DNA of 64,000 nt from Citrobacter amalonaticus (GTDB lineage: Bacteria > Pseudomonadota > Gammaproteobacteria > Enterobacterales > Enterobacteriaceae): the NCBI RefSeq assembly GCF_002918555.1, contig NZ_PQMB01000005.1:473089-537088 (forward strand). The letters are read 5' to 3'. The first letter of the stretch is position 1, and each line of letters starts with the position of its first letter. Position numbers and translations under genes: made by a program. Below are positions 54,017 to 64,000 of this stretch, piece after piece. Under the pieces are notes generated by a model that was not told the DNA's origin, did no database searches, and saw only the letters and a program-made list of their open reading frames with translations.

Positions 54017-54042
54017 AACAAGTAAGATAGCCCGATACTTTT

Positions 54043-55143
54043 CTACAGACGCATTGGCATGACAACATACGCCGCACTCTGGCTGGCAGCATCTTCAATC
54101 TGTACGCTCGAAACCGAGTCGGTCAGCATAATGCGCACATTTTCGCACTTCAGCGCATTGAGTACGTCCAGCACATAGCTGACGTTAAAGCCGATTTCCA
54201 GTTCAGTCCCCGGATAAGTAACGTCCAGGATCTCTTCCGCTTCTTCCTGTTCCGGGTTGTTGGCGGTGATTTTGAGCTGGTTTTCGCTGACGTACAGGCG
54301 CACCCCGCGGAATTTCTCGTTAGAAAGAATTGCCGCTCGCGCAAAAGCCTGCTTGAGAATATCGCAACCGGCTTCCAGATGTTTATCCGGATTTTTCGGC
54401 AGTACGCGACGATAGTCCGGAAAACGACCATCCACCAGCTTGGAGGTAAAGATAAAGTCGCCAACGTGTGCACGGATGTTGTTGCTGCCAATCTGCACGC
54501 GCAGCGGGTTTTCACCGCCGTCGAGCATACGCATCAGTTCAATCACCCCTTTACGCGGTACGATCACCGAATGGTTGGGCAACGATTGTCCAACAGGCAT
54601 TGAACAGACCGCCAGACGGTGGCCATCGGTTGCCACGGTGCGCAGCTCTTCGCCTTCAGTCTCAAACAGCATGCCGTTTAAGTAATAACGCACGTCCTGA
54701 TGCGCCATCGAGAACTGGGTGGCTTCAATCAGACGCTTCATCGTTGCCTGCGGCAGGGTGAATTCCACCTCACTCTGCCAGTCATCCAGATTCGGGAAGT
54801 CTGCGGCAGGCAGCGTGGAAAGAGAGAAGCGACTGCGACCAGAACGCACCAGCATACGATCGCCTTCCAGCTGGACAGCAATTTCGGCGCCTTCGGGCAG
54901 GCCGCGGCAGATATCAAAAAACTTCCGCGCAGGGACGGTGGTTGCTCCGGGTTCATGAGGTTGAATCAACGCAACGCGCGCCACCATCTCCATTTCAAGA
55001 TCGGTGCCAGTGAGAGAAAGCGTACCGTCAGCCACCTGCAACAGCAGGTTTCCGAGAATTGGCAGCGTAGGACGACCACCCAGCGGGCCGCTGACCTGCT
55101 GAAGCGGTTTTAATAAATGTTCACGTTCAACGGTAAATTTCAT
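54043..55143 (-). CDS. dnaN: DNA polymerase III beta subunit (sliding clamp)
   Basis: The 366-residue ring-forming clamp, same length as in E. coli, starting MKFTVEREHLLKPLQQVSG and ending AAYVVMPMRL. Three similar domains; the C-terminal MPMRL residues help form the binding pocket for polymerases and MutS. It lies four bases after dnaA and is co-transcribed with it. Confidence 0.98.
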   Translation of the reverse strand: MKFTVEREHLLKPLQQVSGPLGGRPTLPILGNLLLQVADGTLSLTGTDLEMEMVARVALIQPHEPGATTVPARKFFDICRGLPEGAEIAVQLEGDRMLVRSGRSRFSLSTLPAADFPNLDDWQSEVEFTLPQATMKRLIEATQFSMAHQDVRYYLNGMLFETEGEELRTVATDGHRLAVCSMPVGQSLPNHSVIVPRKGVIELMRMLDGGENPLRVQIGSNNIRAHVGDFIFTSKLVDGRFPDYRRVLPKNPDKHLEAGCDILKQAFARAAILSNEKFRGVRLYVSENQLKITANNPEQEEAEEILDVTYPGTELEIGFNVSYVLDVLNALKCENVRIMLTDSVSSVQIEDAASQSAAYVVMPMRL

Positions 55144-55147
55144 AGCG

Positions 55148-56551
55148 TCACGAAGATAATGTTCTGATTAAGTTTGAGAAATCTTCTTTTATGTCATGGC
55201 TTTCTTCACGCAACTGCTCAATCTTACGGCAGGCATGAAGGACGGTAGTGTGGTCGCGCCCGCCAAACGCATCGCCAATTTCCGGCAGACTATGGTTGGT
55301 GAGCTCTTTTGCCAGCGCCATAGCCATCTGACGCGGACGTGCCACTGAGCGAGATCGACGCTTGGATAGCAGATCCGCTATTTTGATTTTGTAATACTCG
55401 GCTACCGTCTTCTGAATATTGTCGATGGTAACCAGTTTTTCCTGCAACGCCAGCAGATCGCGCAGCGCTTCCCGCACGAAATCGATGGTGATCGCCCGTC
55501 CGGTAAAGTTGGCGTTGGCAATAACGCGGTTCAGCGCCCCTTCAAGCTCACGCACGTTAGAGCGTAGCCGCTTGGCAATAAAGAACGCCACCTCGCCTGG
55601 CAGACGAATATCATTTTCGTCCGCTTTTTTCATCAGGATCGCTACGCGGGTTTCCAGCTCAGGCGGTTCGATCGCCACCGTCAGTCCCCAGCCGAAGCGG
55701 GATTTAAGACGATCCTCAACGCCGTTGATCTCTTTTGGATAGCGATCCGACGTCAAAATGATCTGCTGATTACCTTCTAACAGAGCGTTAAAGGTGTGGA
55801 AGAACTCTTCCTGGGATCGTTCTTTATTGGCAAAGAATTGAATGTCATCGATAAGCAACGCGTCGACGGAACGGTAGTAACGCTTAAACTCTTCAATCGC
55901 ATTGTTCTGTAAGGCTTTAACCATATCCTGTACAAAACGTTCGGAGTGCATATACACCACTTTCGCATTCGGCTTACGCGCCACAATGCCGTTACCCACC
56001 GCGTGCAGCAGGTGGGTTTTACCCAGACCGGTGCCGCCATACAGGAATAACGGGTTGTAGGCGCCGCCGGGGTTATCCGCCACCTGACGTGCCGCCGCGC
56101 GCGCCAGCTGGTTGGATTTACCTTCGACGAAGTTATCAAACGTATGTTTAACGTTGACGTTGGAACGATAGGTCTGTTCTGCCGGAGCGGGGACATTATC
56201 CCAACCCGAACGCATCGCAGAAAGTTCGGCGCGCTGAGGCTGAACGACCGCCGCCTGCGCTGGCACCACCACATTGTTCACAGGTGTTCTGAGCGTTTGG
56301 GTCACCGGCTTCGTGCCAACCTCAAAACGCAGTTGTGGGGCATCCGCTCCGCAGAAGTTATTTAGCAATCCGTTGATATTATTAAGGTATTTGTCTCTTA
56401 CCCAATCGAGCACAAAACGGTTTGGCGCATACAAAGCCAGCGTGTTATCGCTCAGTTCCGCCTGCAATGGGCGTATCCACATACTGAATTCTGTGGCTGG
56501 TAACTCATCCTGCAATCGGGCAAGACACTGCTGCCAAAGCGAAAGTGACAC
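55148..56551 (-). CDS. dnaA: Chromosomal replication initiator DnaA
   Basis: 467 residues from a GTG start at 56551 (reading [16 protein letters not shown] after the initiator), preceded by GTGGAG. Domain I is about 1-90, domain II a variable linker, the AAA+ domain has Walker [10 protein letters not shown] and Walker [10 protein letters not shown], and domain IV binds DnaA boxes ([15 protein letters not shown]). A longer in-frame start exists 12 codons upstream but the GTG is the conserved one. Autoregulation is likely through the box at 56762. Confidence 0.97.
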   Translation of the reverse strand: MSLSLWQQCLARLQDELPATEFSMWIRPLQAELSDNTLALYAPNRFVLDWVRDKYLNNINGLLNNFCGADAPQLRFEVGTKPVTQTLRTPVNNVVVPAQAAVVQPQRAELSAMRSGWDNVPAPAEQTYRSNVNVKHTFDNFVEGKSNQLARAAARQVADNPGGAYNPLFLYGGTGLGKTHLLHAVGNGIVARKPNAKVVYMHSERFVQDMVKALQNNAIEEFKRYYRSVDALLIDDIQFFANKERSQEEFFHTFNALLEGNQQIILTSDRYPKEINGVEDRLKSRFGWGLTVAIEPPELETRVAILMKKADENDIRLPGEVAFFIAKRLRSNVRELEGALNRVIANANFTGRAITIDFVREALRDLLALQEKLVTIDNIQKTVAEYYKIKIADLLSKRRSRSVARPRQMAMALAKELTNHSLPEIGDAFGGRDHTTVLHACRKIEQLREESHDIKEDFSNLIRTLSS

Positions 56552-56761
56552 GGCGGACTCCACTCGAACAAAGTCGATAAATGACAAAGGCTGAAACGTT
56601 CATGATTTTTGACGCACATCGACAAGACCCTGTGCAAAGGGTGACGTGCGAATTGCTATCTGCAATTTTTACCCGATCAGGATCCTTTGAAACGATCGGG
56701 ACCGCGGATCATAGCGTAAACTGAGCAAGAGATCTTCTGTTTCTCACAGATTCTTCCCGAT

Positions 56762-56770
56762 TTATCCACA
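56762..56770 (+). promoter_or_regulatory. DnaA box
   Basis: TTATCCACA, a perfect high-affinity DnaA site, 211 bases upstream of the dnaA start codon. Confidence 0.92.
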
Positions 56771-57027
56771 GGCCAACACAGAATCGGATAAGTGTAAACG
56801 ATCCTGACTACGTGCAGCAGGATTTCGCACGCATATTGGAAAAATTAATGAGTAAAGACGATATACTGCTTAAACGATCGAATAAAGATCCCGGGCGATC
56901 CTTGCGCTTTACTCGCCAGCCCGTATAATTCTCCACCCGTCACGCAATGCCCGTCATACGGCGTCAGCGCTGCTTGTTTTTCGCACTAAAAGGCGCGGAA
57001 AAACGCAGGGATTTAAGGAAAGAGAAT

Positions 57028-57056
57028 TGACTCCGGAGTGTACAATTATTACAATC
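57028..57056 (+). promoter_or_regulatory. rpmH-rnpA promoter
   Basis: TTGACT, 17-base spacer, TACAAT, followed by a G+C-rich CCGGCC discriminator-like stretch, as expected for a strong growth-rate-controlled promoter. Confidence 0.85.
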
Positions 57057-57144
57057 CGGCCTCTTTAATCACCCACGACTTGGGCGTCCGTCATTTGAAA
57101 TTCGTTCGGGCACTCGTAAATGTCATGAATTTATTCAAGTTTAG

Positions 57145-57297
<153 letters not shown>

Positions 57298-57314
57298 TAA
57301 AAGCTAACCCCTGA

Positions 57315-57674
57315 GTGGTTAAGCTCGCATTTCCCAGGGAGTTACGTTTGTTAACTCCCAGTCATTTCACATTCGTCTTCCAGCAGCCACAACGGGCTGG
57401 CACGCCGCAAATCACCATCCTCGGCCGCCTGAATTCGCTGGGGCATCCCCGCATCGGTCTTACAGTCGCCAAGAAAAACGTTCGACGCGCCCATGAACGC
57501 AATCGGATTAAACGTCTGACGCGTGAAAGCTTTCGTCTGCGTCAACACGAGCTTCCAGCAATGGACTTCGTGGTGGTGGCGAAAAAAGGGGTTGCCGACC
57601 TCGATAACCGTGCTCTCTCGGAAGCGTTGGAAAAATTATGGCGCCGCCACTGTCGCCTGGCTCGCGGGTCCTGA
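57315..57674 (+). CDS. rnpA: Ribonuclease P protein component
   Basis: 119 residues from a GTG at 57315, the conserved start. The RNR signature is [22 protein letters not shown], which contacts M1 RNA. It supports 5' maturation of tRNA. The 3' end overlaps yidD by 37 bases. Confidence 0.97.
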
Positions 57675-57895
57675 TAGCCCTTATTCGGGTCTATCAACGC
57701 CTGATCAGTCCGCTGCTTGGGCCGCATTGCCGTTTCACGCCAACGTGTTCAAGCTACGGAATTGAGGCATTGCGCAGGTTTGGAGTGATAAAAGGCAGTT
57801 GGTTGACGGTGAAACGCGTATTAAAATGCCACCCTTTACACCCTGGTGGTGACGATCCCGTCCCACCCGGACCATTTGATACCAGAGAACACTAA
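57638..57895 (+). CDS. yidD: Membrane protein insertion efficiency factor YidD
   Basis: An 85-residue protein with an amphipathic N-terminus ([19 protein letters not shown]) and the family's cysteines ([21 protein letters not shown]). It sits at the inner membrane and assists YidC-dependent insertion. It begins inside rnpA and ends two bases before yidC. Confidence 0.96.
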
Positions 57896-57897
57896 CG

Positions 57898-59544
57898 ATG
57901 GATTCGCAACGCAATCTTTTAGTCATCGCTTTGCTGTTCGTGTCTTTCATGATCTGGCAAGCCTGGGAGCAGGATAACAATCCGCAGCCTCAGGCCCAAC
58001 AGACCACGCAGACAACGACCACCGCAGCGGGTAGCGCCGCCGACCAGGGCGTACCGGCCAGTGGCCAGGGGAAACTGATTACGGTTAAGACTGACGTGCT
58101 TGATCTGACCATCAACACCCGTGGTGGTGATGTTGAACAGGCCATGCTGCCAGCTTACCCGAAAGAGCTTGGTTCCAGCGAACCGTTCCAGTTGCTGGAA
58201 ACGACGCCACAGTTTATCTATCAGGCTCAGAGCGGTCTGACAGGTCGTGACGGTCCGGATAATCCGGCTAACGGCCCACGTCCACTGTACAACGTTGAAA
58301 AAGATACGTTTGTACTGGCTGACGGGCAGAATGAATTGCAGATCCCGATGACCTGGACTGACGCGGCAGGCAACACGTTTACTAAAACGTTTGTCCTCAA
58401 GCGTGGTGAATACGCTGTCAACGTTAACTACAGCGTGCAGAACGCTGGCGAGAAACCGCTGGAAGTCTCCACCTTTGGTCAGCTGAAGCAATCCATCAAT
58501 CTGCCTTCTCATCGCGACACCGGTAGCAGCAACTTTGCGCTGCACACCTTCCGCGGCGCAGCGTACTCCACGCCGGATGCGAAGTATGAGAAATACAAAT
58601 TTGACACCATTGCCGACAACGAAAACCTGAACGTCAACGCTAAAGACGGCTGGGTGGCGATGCTGCAACAGTATTTCGCGACTGCGTGGGTTCCACGTAA
58701 CGACGGCACCAATAACTTCTATACCGCTAATCTGGGTAACGGCATTGCCGCTATCGGCTACAAATCGCAGCCGGTACTGGTACAGCCGGGTCAGACTGGC
58801 GCGATGACCAGCACCCTGTGGGTCGGCCCGGAAATCCAGGACAAAATGGCGGCCGTTGCACCGCACCTGGATCTGACAGTTGACTACGGCTGGTTGTGGT
58901 TCATCTCTCAGCCGCTGTTTAAGCTGCTGAAATGGATCCACAGCTTCGTGGGTAACTGGGGCTTCTCCATTATCATCATCACCTTTATCGTTCGTGGCAT
59001 CATGTACCCGCTGACCAAAGCGCAGTACACCTCCATGGCGAAGATGCGTATGCTGCAGCCGAAAATTCAGGCGATGCGTGAGCGTCTGGGCGATGACAAA
59101 CAGCGTCAGAGCCAGGAGATGATGGCCCTGTATAAAGCAGAGAAGGTTAACCCGCTGGGCGGCTGCTTCCCTCTGATTATCCAGATGCCAATCTTCCTTG
59201 CGCTGTACTACATGCTGATGGGCTCCGTTGAACTGCGTCATGCGCCGTTCGCACTGTGGATCCATGACCTGTCCGCACAGGACCCGTACTACATCCTGCC
59301 GATCCTGATGGGCGTGACGATGTTCTTCATTCAGAAGATGTCTCCGACCACCGTGACCGACCCGATGCAGCAGAAGATCATGACCTTTATGCCGGTCATC
59401 TTCACCGTGTTCTTCCTGTGGTTCCCGTCAGGTCTGGTGCTGTACTATATCGTCAGCAACCTGGTAACCATCATCCAGCAGCAGCTGATTTACCGTGGTC
59501 TGGAGAAGCGTGGTCTGCATAGCCGCGAGAAGAAAAAATCCTGA
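57898..59544 (+). CDS. yidC: Membrane protein insertase YidC
   Basis: A 548-residue insertase. The N-terminal span ([20 protein letters not shown]) is followed by the large periplasmic P1 beta domain, then five spans with the conserved groove ([21 protein letters not shown], given in part). The C-terminal tail is basic ([11 protein letters not shown]). It inserts membrane proteins alone or with SecYEG. Same length as in E. coli. Confidence 0.97.
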   Translation: MDSQRNLLVIALLFVSFMIWQAWEQDNNPQPQAQQTTQTTTTAAGSAADQGVPASGQGKLITVKTDVLDLTINTRGGDVEQAMLPAYPKELGSSEPFQLLETTPQFIYQAQSGLTGRDGPDNPANGPRPLYNVEKDTFVLADGQNELQIPMTWTDAAGNTFTKTFVLKRGEYAVNVNYSVQNAGEKPLEVSTFGQLKQSINLPSHRDTGSSNFALHTFRGAAYSTPDAKYEKYKFDTIADNENLNVNAKDGWVAMLQQYFATAWVPRNDGTNNFYTANLGNGIAAIGYKSQPVLVQPGQTGAMTSTLWVGPEIQDKMAAVAPHLDLTVDYGWLWFISQPLFKLLKWIHSFVGNWGFSIIIITFIVRGIMYPLTKAQYTSMAKMRMLQPKIQAMRERLGDDKQRQSQEMMALYKAEKVNPLGGCFPLIIQMPIFLALYYMLMGSVELRHAPFALWIHDLSAQDPYYILPILMGVTMFFIQKMSPTTVTDPMQQKIMTFMPVIFTVFFLWFPSGLVLYYIVSNLVTIIQQQLIYRGLEKRGLHSREKKKS

Positions 59545-59665
59545 TACTCTTCATCCTTCAAGCCGCAGGTGTGTTGGTTTCATTTGCTTGTCCCAGAGCT
59601 TACTGAAGTAAGTGACTGGGACGCACAAACGTGCCGCCTTCCTGCAACTTGAATTATTACGAGTA
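59545..59665. repeat. ERIC element between yidC and mnmE
   Basis: About 120 bases. The core CAGAGCTTACTGAAGTAAGTGACTGG corresponds to the central ERIC dyad (given in part), with outer arms TCATCCTTCAAGCCGCAGG and CCTGCAACTTGAATTATTAC. It starts directly after the yidC stop. Confidence 0.85.
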
Positions 59666-59689
59666 TTTGCGGTAAATTTTATGCCAGAG

Positions 59690-59716
59690 AAGGCGGTCAA
59701 AAGACCGCCTTTTTTA
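59690..59716 (+). terminator. Terminator upstream of mnmE
   Basis: AAGGCGGTC pairs with GACCGCCTT, followed by six T. It would end the rpmH-yidC transcript, unless mnmE is reached by read-through. Confidence 0.85.
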
Positions 59717-59736
59717 CATTTACAAAGAGATAATCC

Positions 59737-61101
59737 ATGAGCCATAACGACACTATCGTCGCCCAGGCAACCCCACCGGGACGCGGTGGTGTAGGCATAC
59801 TGCGCATTTCCGGCCTGAAGGCGCGCGAGGTAGCTGAAGCGGTACTGGGTAAACTGCCAAAGCCGCGCTACGCTGATTATCTGCCGTTTAAAGATACCGA
59901 CGGCACCCCACTGGATCAGGGCATCGCGCTGTGGTTCCCCGGTCCAAACTCCTTCACCGGAGAAGACGTGCTGGAACTGCAGGGCCACGGCGGTCCGGTG
60001 ATCCTCGACCTGTTGTTAAAACGTATTCTGACGATCCCCGGCCTGCGTATTGCCAGACCCGGCGAGTTTTCCGAACGGGCGTTCCTTAACGATAAGCTCG
60101 ATTTAGCCCAGGCAGAAGCGATTGCCGATCTGATTGACGCCAGTTCAGAGCAGGCGGCGCGATCGGCATTAAACTCATTGCAGGGCGCGTTTTCCAACCG
60201 TATTAACCATCTGGTGGAAGCACTTACTCACCTGCGCATCTATGTGGAAGCAGCTATTGATTTTCCGGATGAGGAGATCGACTTTCTCTCAGACGGCAAA
60301 ATCGAAGCACAGCTGAATGGCGTGATAACCGACCTTGACGCTGTACGCGCAGAAGCGCGACAGGGAAGCCTGCTGCGCGAAGGGATGAAGGTCGTCATCG
60401 CCGGACGCCCTAACGCCGGGAAATCGAGCCTGCTGAACGCGCTGGCGGGACGTGAAGCGGCCATAGTCACCGACATCGCCGGGACCACCCGTGACGTACT
60501 GCGCGAACATATCCACATTGACGGAATGCCGCTGCACATCATCGACACCGCCGGTCTGCGTGATGCCAGCGATGAAGTTGAACGTATCGGTATCGAGCGC
60601 GCCTGGCAGGAGATTGAGCAGGCCGACCGCGTGCTGTTCATGGTTGATGGCACCACCACCGACGCCGTTGACCCGGCAGATATCTGGCCCGATTTTATCG
60701 CCCGGTTACCGGCCAGACTGCCGATTACCGTGGTGCGCAACAAGGCCGATATCACCGGCGAGACGCTGGGGCTCAGTGAAGTAAATGGTCACTCACTGGT
60801 TCGCCTCTCCGCACGTACCGGCGAAGGCGTGGACGTGCTGCGTAACCATCTCAAGCAGAGCATGGGCTTTGACACCAATATGGAAGGGGGTTTCCTTGCC
60901 CGCCGTCGTCACCTGCAGGCGCTGGCCGAAGCCGCAGAACATCTCCAGCAGGGTAAAGCACAGCTGCTTGGCGCATGGGCTGGTGAGCTGCTGGCGGAAG
61001 AGCTGCGGCTGGCACAGCAGGCGCTGAGCGAGATCACCGGTGAGTTTACCTCTGACGATCTGCTGGGCCGAATTTTCTCCAGTTTCTGTATCGGCAAATA
61101 A
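59737..61101 (+). CDS. mnmE: tRNA uridine-5-carboxymethylaminomethyl modification GTPase MnmE
   Basis: A 454-residue GTPase that with MnmG modifies the wobble uridine of several tRNAs. The N-terminal tetrahydrofolate-binding domain is followed by a helical domain and an inserted Ras-like G domain ([33 protein letters not shown]). It ends with the conserved FCIGK, whose Cys is part of the family signature. Confidence 0.97.
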   Translation: MSHNDTIVAQATPPGRGGVGILRISGLKAREVAEAVLGKLPKPRYADYLPFKDTDGTPLDQGIALWFPGPNSFTGEDVLELQGHGGPVILDLLLKRILTIPGLRIARPGEFSERAFLNDKLDLAQAEAIADLIDASSEQAARSALNSLQGAFSNRINHLVEALTHLRIYVEAAIDFPDEEIDFLSDGKIEAQLNGVITDLDAVRAEARQGSLLREGMKVVIAGRPNAGKSSLLNALAGREAAIVTDIAGTTRDVLREHIHIDGMPLHIIDTAGLRDASDEVERIGIERAWQEIEQADRVLFMVDGTTTDAVDPADIWPDFIARLPARLPITVVRNKADITGETLGLSEVNGHSLVRLSARTGEGVDVLRNHLKQSMGFDTNMEGGFLARRRHLQALAEAAEHLQQGKAQLLGAWAGELLAEELRLAQQALSEITGEFTSDDLLGRIFSSFCIGK

Positions 61102-61105
61102 CATG

Positions 61106-61139
61106 GTTTGCCCGGTGGCGCTACGCTTCCCGGGCAAAC
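61106..61139. repeat. REP-like hairpin after mnmE
   Basis: GTTTGCCCGG pairs with CCGGGCAAAC around TGGCGCTACGCTTC. It begins four bases after the mnmE stop, where tnaC-tnaAB would follow in E. coli; no tna sequence is seen here. Confidence 0.8.
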
Positions 61140-61200
61140 TGATTCACGTAAGTCGTCTAAGGTAACCCATCTTTCCTCACAGGAAATTACTGTTGTCCAA

Positions 61201-61257
61201 ATGGCAACTCGTACTACTGACCCTCTCCCCGTATGCTTAGCGCCACACTTGTCGTGA
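61201..61257 (+). other. Possible 18-codon upstream reading frame before mdtL
   Basis: ATG at 61201 to TGA at 61255, with the stop overlapping the GAGGA ribosome site of mdtL. No convincing ribosome site of its own. It might be chance. Confidence 0.2.
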
Positions 61258-61264
61258 GGACGCT

Positions 61265-62446
61265 ATGACTCGCTTTCTAATCTGCAGTTTTGCCCTGGTT
61301 TTACTCTATCCTGCCGGAATCGATATGTACCTTGTTGGTTTACCGCGCATTGCCGCCGATCTCAACGCCAGCGAGGCGCAGTTGCATATCGCGTTTTCCG
61401 TCTATCTGACCGGGATGGCTACCGCCATGCTGTTTGCAGGGAAGATTGCCGACAGGTCAGGACGCAAACCAGTCGCGATTGCAGGCGCGGTAATTTTTAT
61501 TATCGCCTCCACACTTTGTTCGCAGGCGACGGATGGCTCGCTATTCCTGATCGGTCGTTTTATTCAGGGAGTGGGTGCCGGGAGCTGCTATGTCGTCGCT
61601 TTTGCGATCCTGCGCGATACGCTGGACGATCGCCGTCGGGCTAAAGTGCTGTCGTTATTGAACGGCATTACCTGCATCGTGCCCGTGCTGGCACCGGTAC
61701 TTGGGCACCTGATTATGCTGCGATTTTCGTGGCAAAGCCTGTTTTATACCATGATGGTGATGGGGGTAACGGTTTGCCTGCTGTCGTTGTTTATCCTCAG
61801 AGAAACGCGGCCAGAACGCGATGTATCCACCTCACATACCGCGCAAAATACAGAATCACTGATCAACCGCTTTTTCCTCAGCCGTCTGGCCATTACCACC
61901 CTGAGCGTCTCGGTAATCCTCACCTTTGTGAATTCTTCACCGGTATTGCTCATGGAGATGATGGGGTTCGATCGCGGCGAGTATGCCACCACGATGGCGT
62001 TGACCGCCGGCGTCAGCATGGCGGTTTCATTCACCACGCCGTTTGCGTTAGGCGTCTTTAAACCACGTACGCTGATGATAACTTCGCAGGGGCTGTTTCT
62101 GGTGGCTGGCGTGGTACTCAGCCTTGCGCACTCCCATGCAGCCACCCTCTTTGGCCTGACGCTGATCTGTGCCGGTTTCTCGGTCGGCTTTGGTGTGGCG
62201 ATGAGCCAGGCTCTGGGACCGTTTTCGCTGCGAGCGGGCGTGGCCAGCTCCGCGCTGGGAATAGCCCAGGTCTGCGGGTCGTCGCTGTGGATTTGGCTGG
62301 CGGCCGTCATTGGCATCAATGCGCTGAATATGCTGATCGGGATTCTGATTGTCTGTAGCATAGTGAGTCTGTTATTGATTATGCTCGTCGCATCCAACAG
62401 GCCCGTACCCGCCCATGAAGAAAGCCATCACCAATCTCGATCTTAA
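61265..62446 (+). CDS. mdtL: Multidrug efflux MFS transporter MdtL
   Basis: A 393-residue, 12-helix drug:H+ antiporter of the DHA1 class, with motif A as [16 protein letters not shown] and motif C-like [17 protein letters not shown]. In E. coli its expression raises chloramphenicol tolerance. GTGAGGA precedes the ATG. The gene overlaps yidZ by 32 bases. Confidence 0.95.
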   Translation: MTRFLICSFALVLLYPAGIDMYLVGLPRIAADLNASEAQLHIAFSVYLTGMATAMLFAGKIADRSGRKPVAIAGAVIFIIASTLCSQATDGSLFLIGRFIQGVGAGSCYVVAFAILRDTLDDRRRAKVLSLLNGITCIVPVLAPVLGHLIMLRFSWQSLFYTMMVMGVTVCLLSLFILRETRPERDVSTSHTAQNTESLINRFFLSRLAITTLSVSVILTFVNSSPVLLMEMMGFDRGEYATTMALTAGVSMAVSFTTPFALGVFKPRTLMITSQGLFLVAGVVLSLAHSHAATLFGLTLICAGFSVGFGVAMSQALGPFSLRAGVASSALGIAQVCGSSLWIWLAAVIGINALNMLIGILIVCSIVSLLLIMLVASNRPVPAHEESHHQSRS

Positions 62447-63374
62447 CTTATTGTTATGTTTGCAGCTTCTGATGCAGGAACGCAGTGTAACCAAAGCGGC
62501 GAAGCGAATGAACGTCACGCCTTCGGCAGTAAGTAAATCACTGTCGAAGTTACGAACCTGGTTTGATGATCCCCTGTTTGTGAAAACCCCTCTCGGCCTG
62601 ACGCCAACGCCGCTGATGCTGAGTATGGAGCAGAATCTGGCGGACTGGATGCAGATGGGGAATCAACTCCTGGATCAGCCGCATCATGAAACCCCTCGCG
62701 GACTGAAATTCGAGCTGGTTGCCGAATCACCGCTGATGATGATCATGTTCAATGCGCTGTCACAGCAGATCTACCAGCGCTATCCACAGGCCACCATTAA
62801 GGTACGTAGCTGGGATTACGACTCCCTGGACGCCATTACGCGCGGTGAGGTGGATATTGGTTTTACCGGACGAGAAAGCCATCCACGTTCACGTGAACTA
62901 CTGAGTCTGCTGCCTTTGTCGATCGATTTTGAAGTGCTGTTCAGCGATTTACCCTGGGTATGGCTGCGCGAAGATCATCCGGCTCTACGTGAAGAATGGA
63001 ATCTGGAGACATTTCTGCGTTATCCGCATATCAGCATCTGCTGGGAACAGAGCGACACCTGGGCGCTGGATGATGTCCTGCAGGAAATGGGGCTTCAGCG
63101 CCATATCGCGATGAGCCTGCCGGGCTTTGAGCAATCGCTGTTTATGGCCGCCCAACCAGAACACGCCATGCTGGCCACGGCGCCTCATTATTGCAAACGC
63201 TATAACCAGCTTCATCAGCTACCGCTGGTGGCGCGTCCGTTGCCTTTCGATGCCGCCCAACGAGAAAAACTAATGGTACCTTTCACGATGCTCTGGCATA
63301 AACGTAACAGTCATAACCCCAAAATAATCTGGTTAAGAGAGACGATCAAAACCCTCTATAGCAACCTCTCCTGA
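62415..63374 (+). CDS. yidZ: LysR-type regulator YidZ
   Basis: A 319-residue LysR regulator. The helix-turn-helix is at about residues 8-66 ([25 protein letters not shown]). The effector domain matches E. coli YidZ, which is linked to survival under nitric oxide in anaerobic growth. The start lies inside the end of mdtL, suggesting co-translation. Confidence 0.94.
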   Translation: MKKAITNLDLNLLLCLQLLMQERSVTKAAKRMNVTPSAVSKSLSKLRTWFDDPLFVKTPLGLTPTPLMLSMEQNLADWMQMGNQLLDQPHHETPRGLKFELVAESPLMMIMFNALSQQIYQRYPQATIKVRSWDYDSLDAITRGEVDIGFTGRESHPRSRELLSLLPLSIDFEVLFSDLPWVWLREDHPALREEWNLETFLRYPHISICWEQSDTWALDDVLQEMGLQRHIAMSLPGFEQSLFMAAQPEHAMLATAPHYCKRYNQLHQLPLVARPLPFDAAQREKLMVPFTMLWHKRNSHNPKIIWLRETIKTLYSNLS

Positions 63375-63521
63375 TATTTAAGTAAACAGTGAGCCAGAAG
63401 AATTGTAAAAGTAGCATTCTGAACCCTTTATAGGGTGAACTTTTCAGCATTTTCGCCTGTCCATAATTTACGTAAATGTTACTCTCGTAATGATCACGGA
63501 CCATTAATCACGGAGCGAAAA

Positions 63522-64000
63522 ATGGCGACTCATTTTGCCAGAGGGATTCTTACGGAAGGGCATCTGATTTCAGTTCGTCTCCCTTCATCCTGCCATCTCG
63601 AAGCCAGAAGTTTACCCCCCCATCGTAGAACACGTTTCCTGGCTTCCAGAGGCTTACTCGCCGAGCTGATGTTCATGCTGTATGGCACCAGCGAGCTACC
63701 TGAAATCATTATGCGGGCGAAGGGAAAACCTGCCTTTCGCGACAAAAATCTGCCAGGTTTCTCTGTCTCCTACGCGGGAAATATCGTTGGCGTGGCGTTG
63801 TCCACTGAGGGCGAATGCGGTCTGGATATGGAGCTACAGCGCGCCACCCGAGCGTTTCATAGCCCGCACGCAGCTCAACATACCTCGTTCTCCAGTAATG
63901 AAAACTTATGGATCAACAACCAGAGCGATCCCAATGAAGCACGTGCGCAGCTTATTACCTTACGTCAGAGCGTGCTAAAACTTACCGGCAATGTCCGTAA
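63522..64000 (+). CDS. yieE: 4'-phosphopantetheinyl transferase-like protein YieE (3' end outside window)
   Basis: The first 159 codons, from the ATG at 63522 behind GGAGCG. The conserved core of the Sfp/AcpT family is visible: KGKPAFRDKNLPGFSVSYAG, then GECGLDMELQ with the Asp of the metal site. It probably loads phosphopantetheine on a carrier protein. The second metal motif (W/F-x-x-KE-x-x-xK) region is altered to LRQSVLKLTG. It continues past the right edge. Confidence 0.92.
   Translation, partial: MATHFARGILTEGHLISVRLPSSCHLEARSLPPHRRTRFLASRGLLAELMFMLYGTSELPEIIMRAKGKPAFRDKNLPGFSVSYAGNIVGVALSTEGECGLDMELQRATRAFHSPHAAQHTSFSSNENLWINNQSDPNEARAQLITLRQSVLKLTGNVR

Noticed and set aside
53910-54098. 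62-codon frame in the dnaN-recF spacer
   Set aside because: It is made by the hairpin repeat and the end of dnaN in another frame.
57919-59265. 448-codon open frame antisense to yidC
   Set aside because: Shadow of the yidC coding sequence; basic, low-complexity composition and no ribosome site.

Overview
The window is chromosomal DNA of an enterobacterium close to Escherichia, Salmonella and Citrobacter. Genes yicS, nepI, yicN, ilvBN, tisB, emrD, yidGHJKL, aglBA, yidP, yidE, ibpAB, yidQR, cbrA, dgoTDAKR, yidA, gyrB, recF, dnaN, dnaA, rpmH, rnpA, yidD, yidC, mnmE, mdtL, yidZ and yieE run in the E. coli order. The phosphonate cluster, deoQKPX and dsdCXA beside emrD are Salmonella-like traits. 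No tnaCAB lies between mnmE and mdtL. I read it as Citrobacter or a close relative; the genus is an inference from gene content, not a measured placement.

Left part (1-31,950) is mostly nutrient acquisition. A partial GNAT gene and yicS come first. A GH1 phospho-glycosidase and a full 2-aminoethylphosphonate module follow (ABC transporter phnSTUV, regulator phnR, catabolic enzymes phnWX), inserted between yicS and nepI. Then come nepI, yicN and the deoxyribose regulon deoXPK/deoQ, then ilvBN with its attenuator leader ivbL. Next is the SOS-controlled toxin-antitoxin locus tisB/istR, an EamA transporter, emrD, a GH5-like secreted glycosidase and the D-serine locus dsdC-dsdXA. A sulfatase cluster ends this part: radical-SAM maturase, yidG, yidH, sulfatase yidJ, transporter yidK and AraC-type yidL.

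The most unusual region is 31,950-34,620. A 2.4-kb A+T-rich island, all on the minus strand, sits between yidL and aglB. It holds one intact PAAR-like gene, a truncated PAAR effector head, a displaced toxin C-terminal domain with an immunity-type gene, a second shorter toxin tail and a second paralogous immunity-type gene. It is bracketed by roughly 250-bp direct repeats made of the 3' ends of yidL and aglB, so it probably entered by recombination between flanking homologies. It looks like a decaying polymorphic-toxin locus that keeps orphan toxin-tip/immunity modules.

The middle part (34,600-50,230) holds an alpha-glucoside PTS and 6-phospho-alpha-glucosidase with regulator yidP, the YidE transporter, the small heat-shock operon ibpAB with a sigma-32 promoter and RNA thermometer, yidQ, yidR, cbrA with a perfect CreB tag, and the D-galactonate operon dgoRKADT with a strong palindromic operator.

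The right part (50,300-64,000) is the conserved dnaA neighbourhood: gyrB, recF, dnaN and dnaA facing rpmH, rnpA, yidD, yidC and mnmE, then mdtL, yidZ and a partial yieE. ERIC-type repeats and related palindromes punctuate the window. They lie in the ilvB leader, the dsdC-dsdX spacer, the yidC-mnmE gap, upstream of yidQ and between dgoD and dgoT, and a long hairpin separates dnaN from recF.
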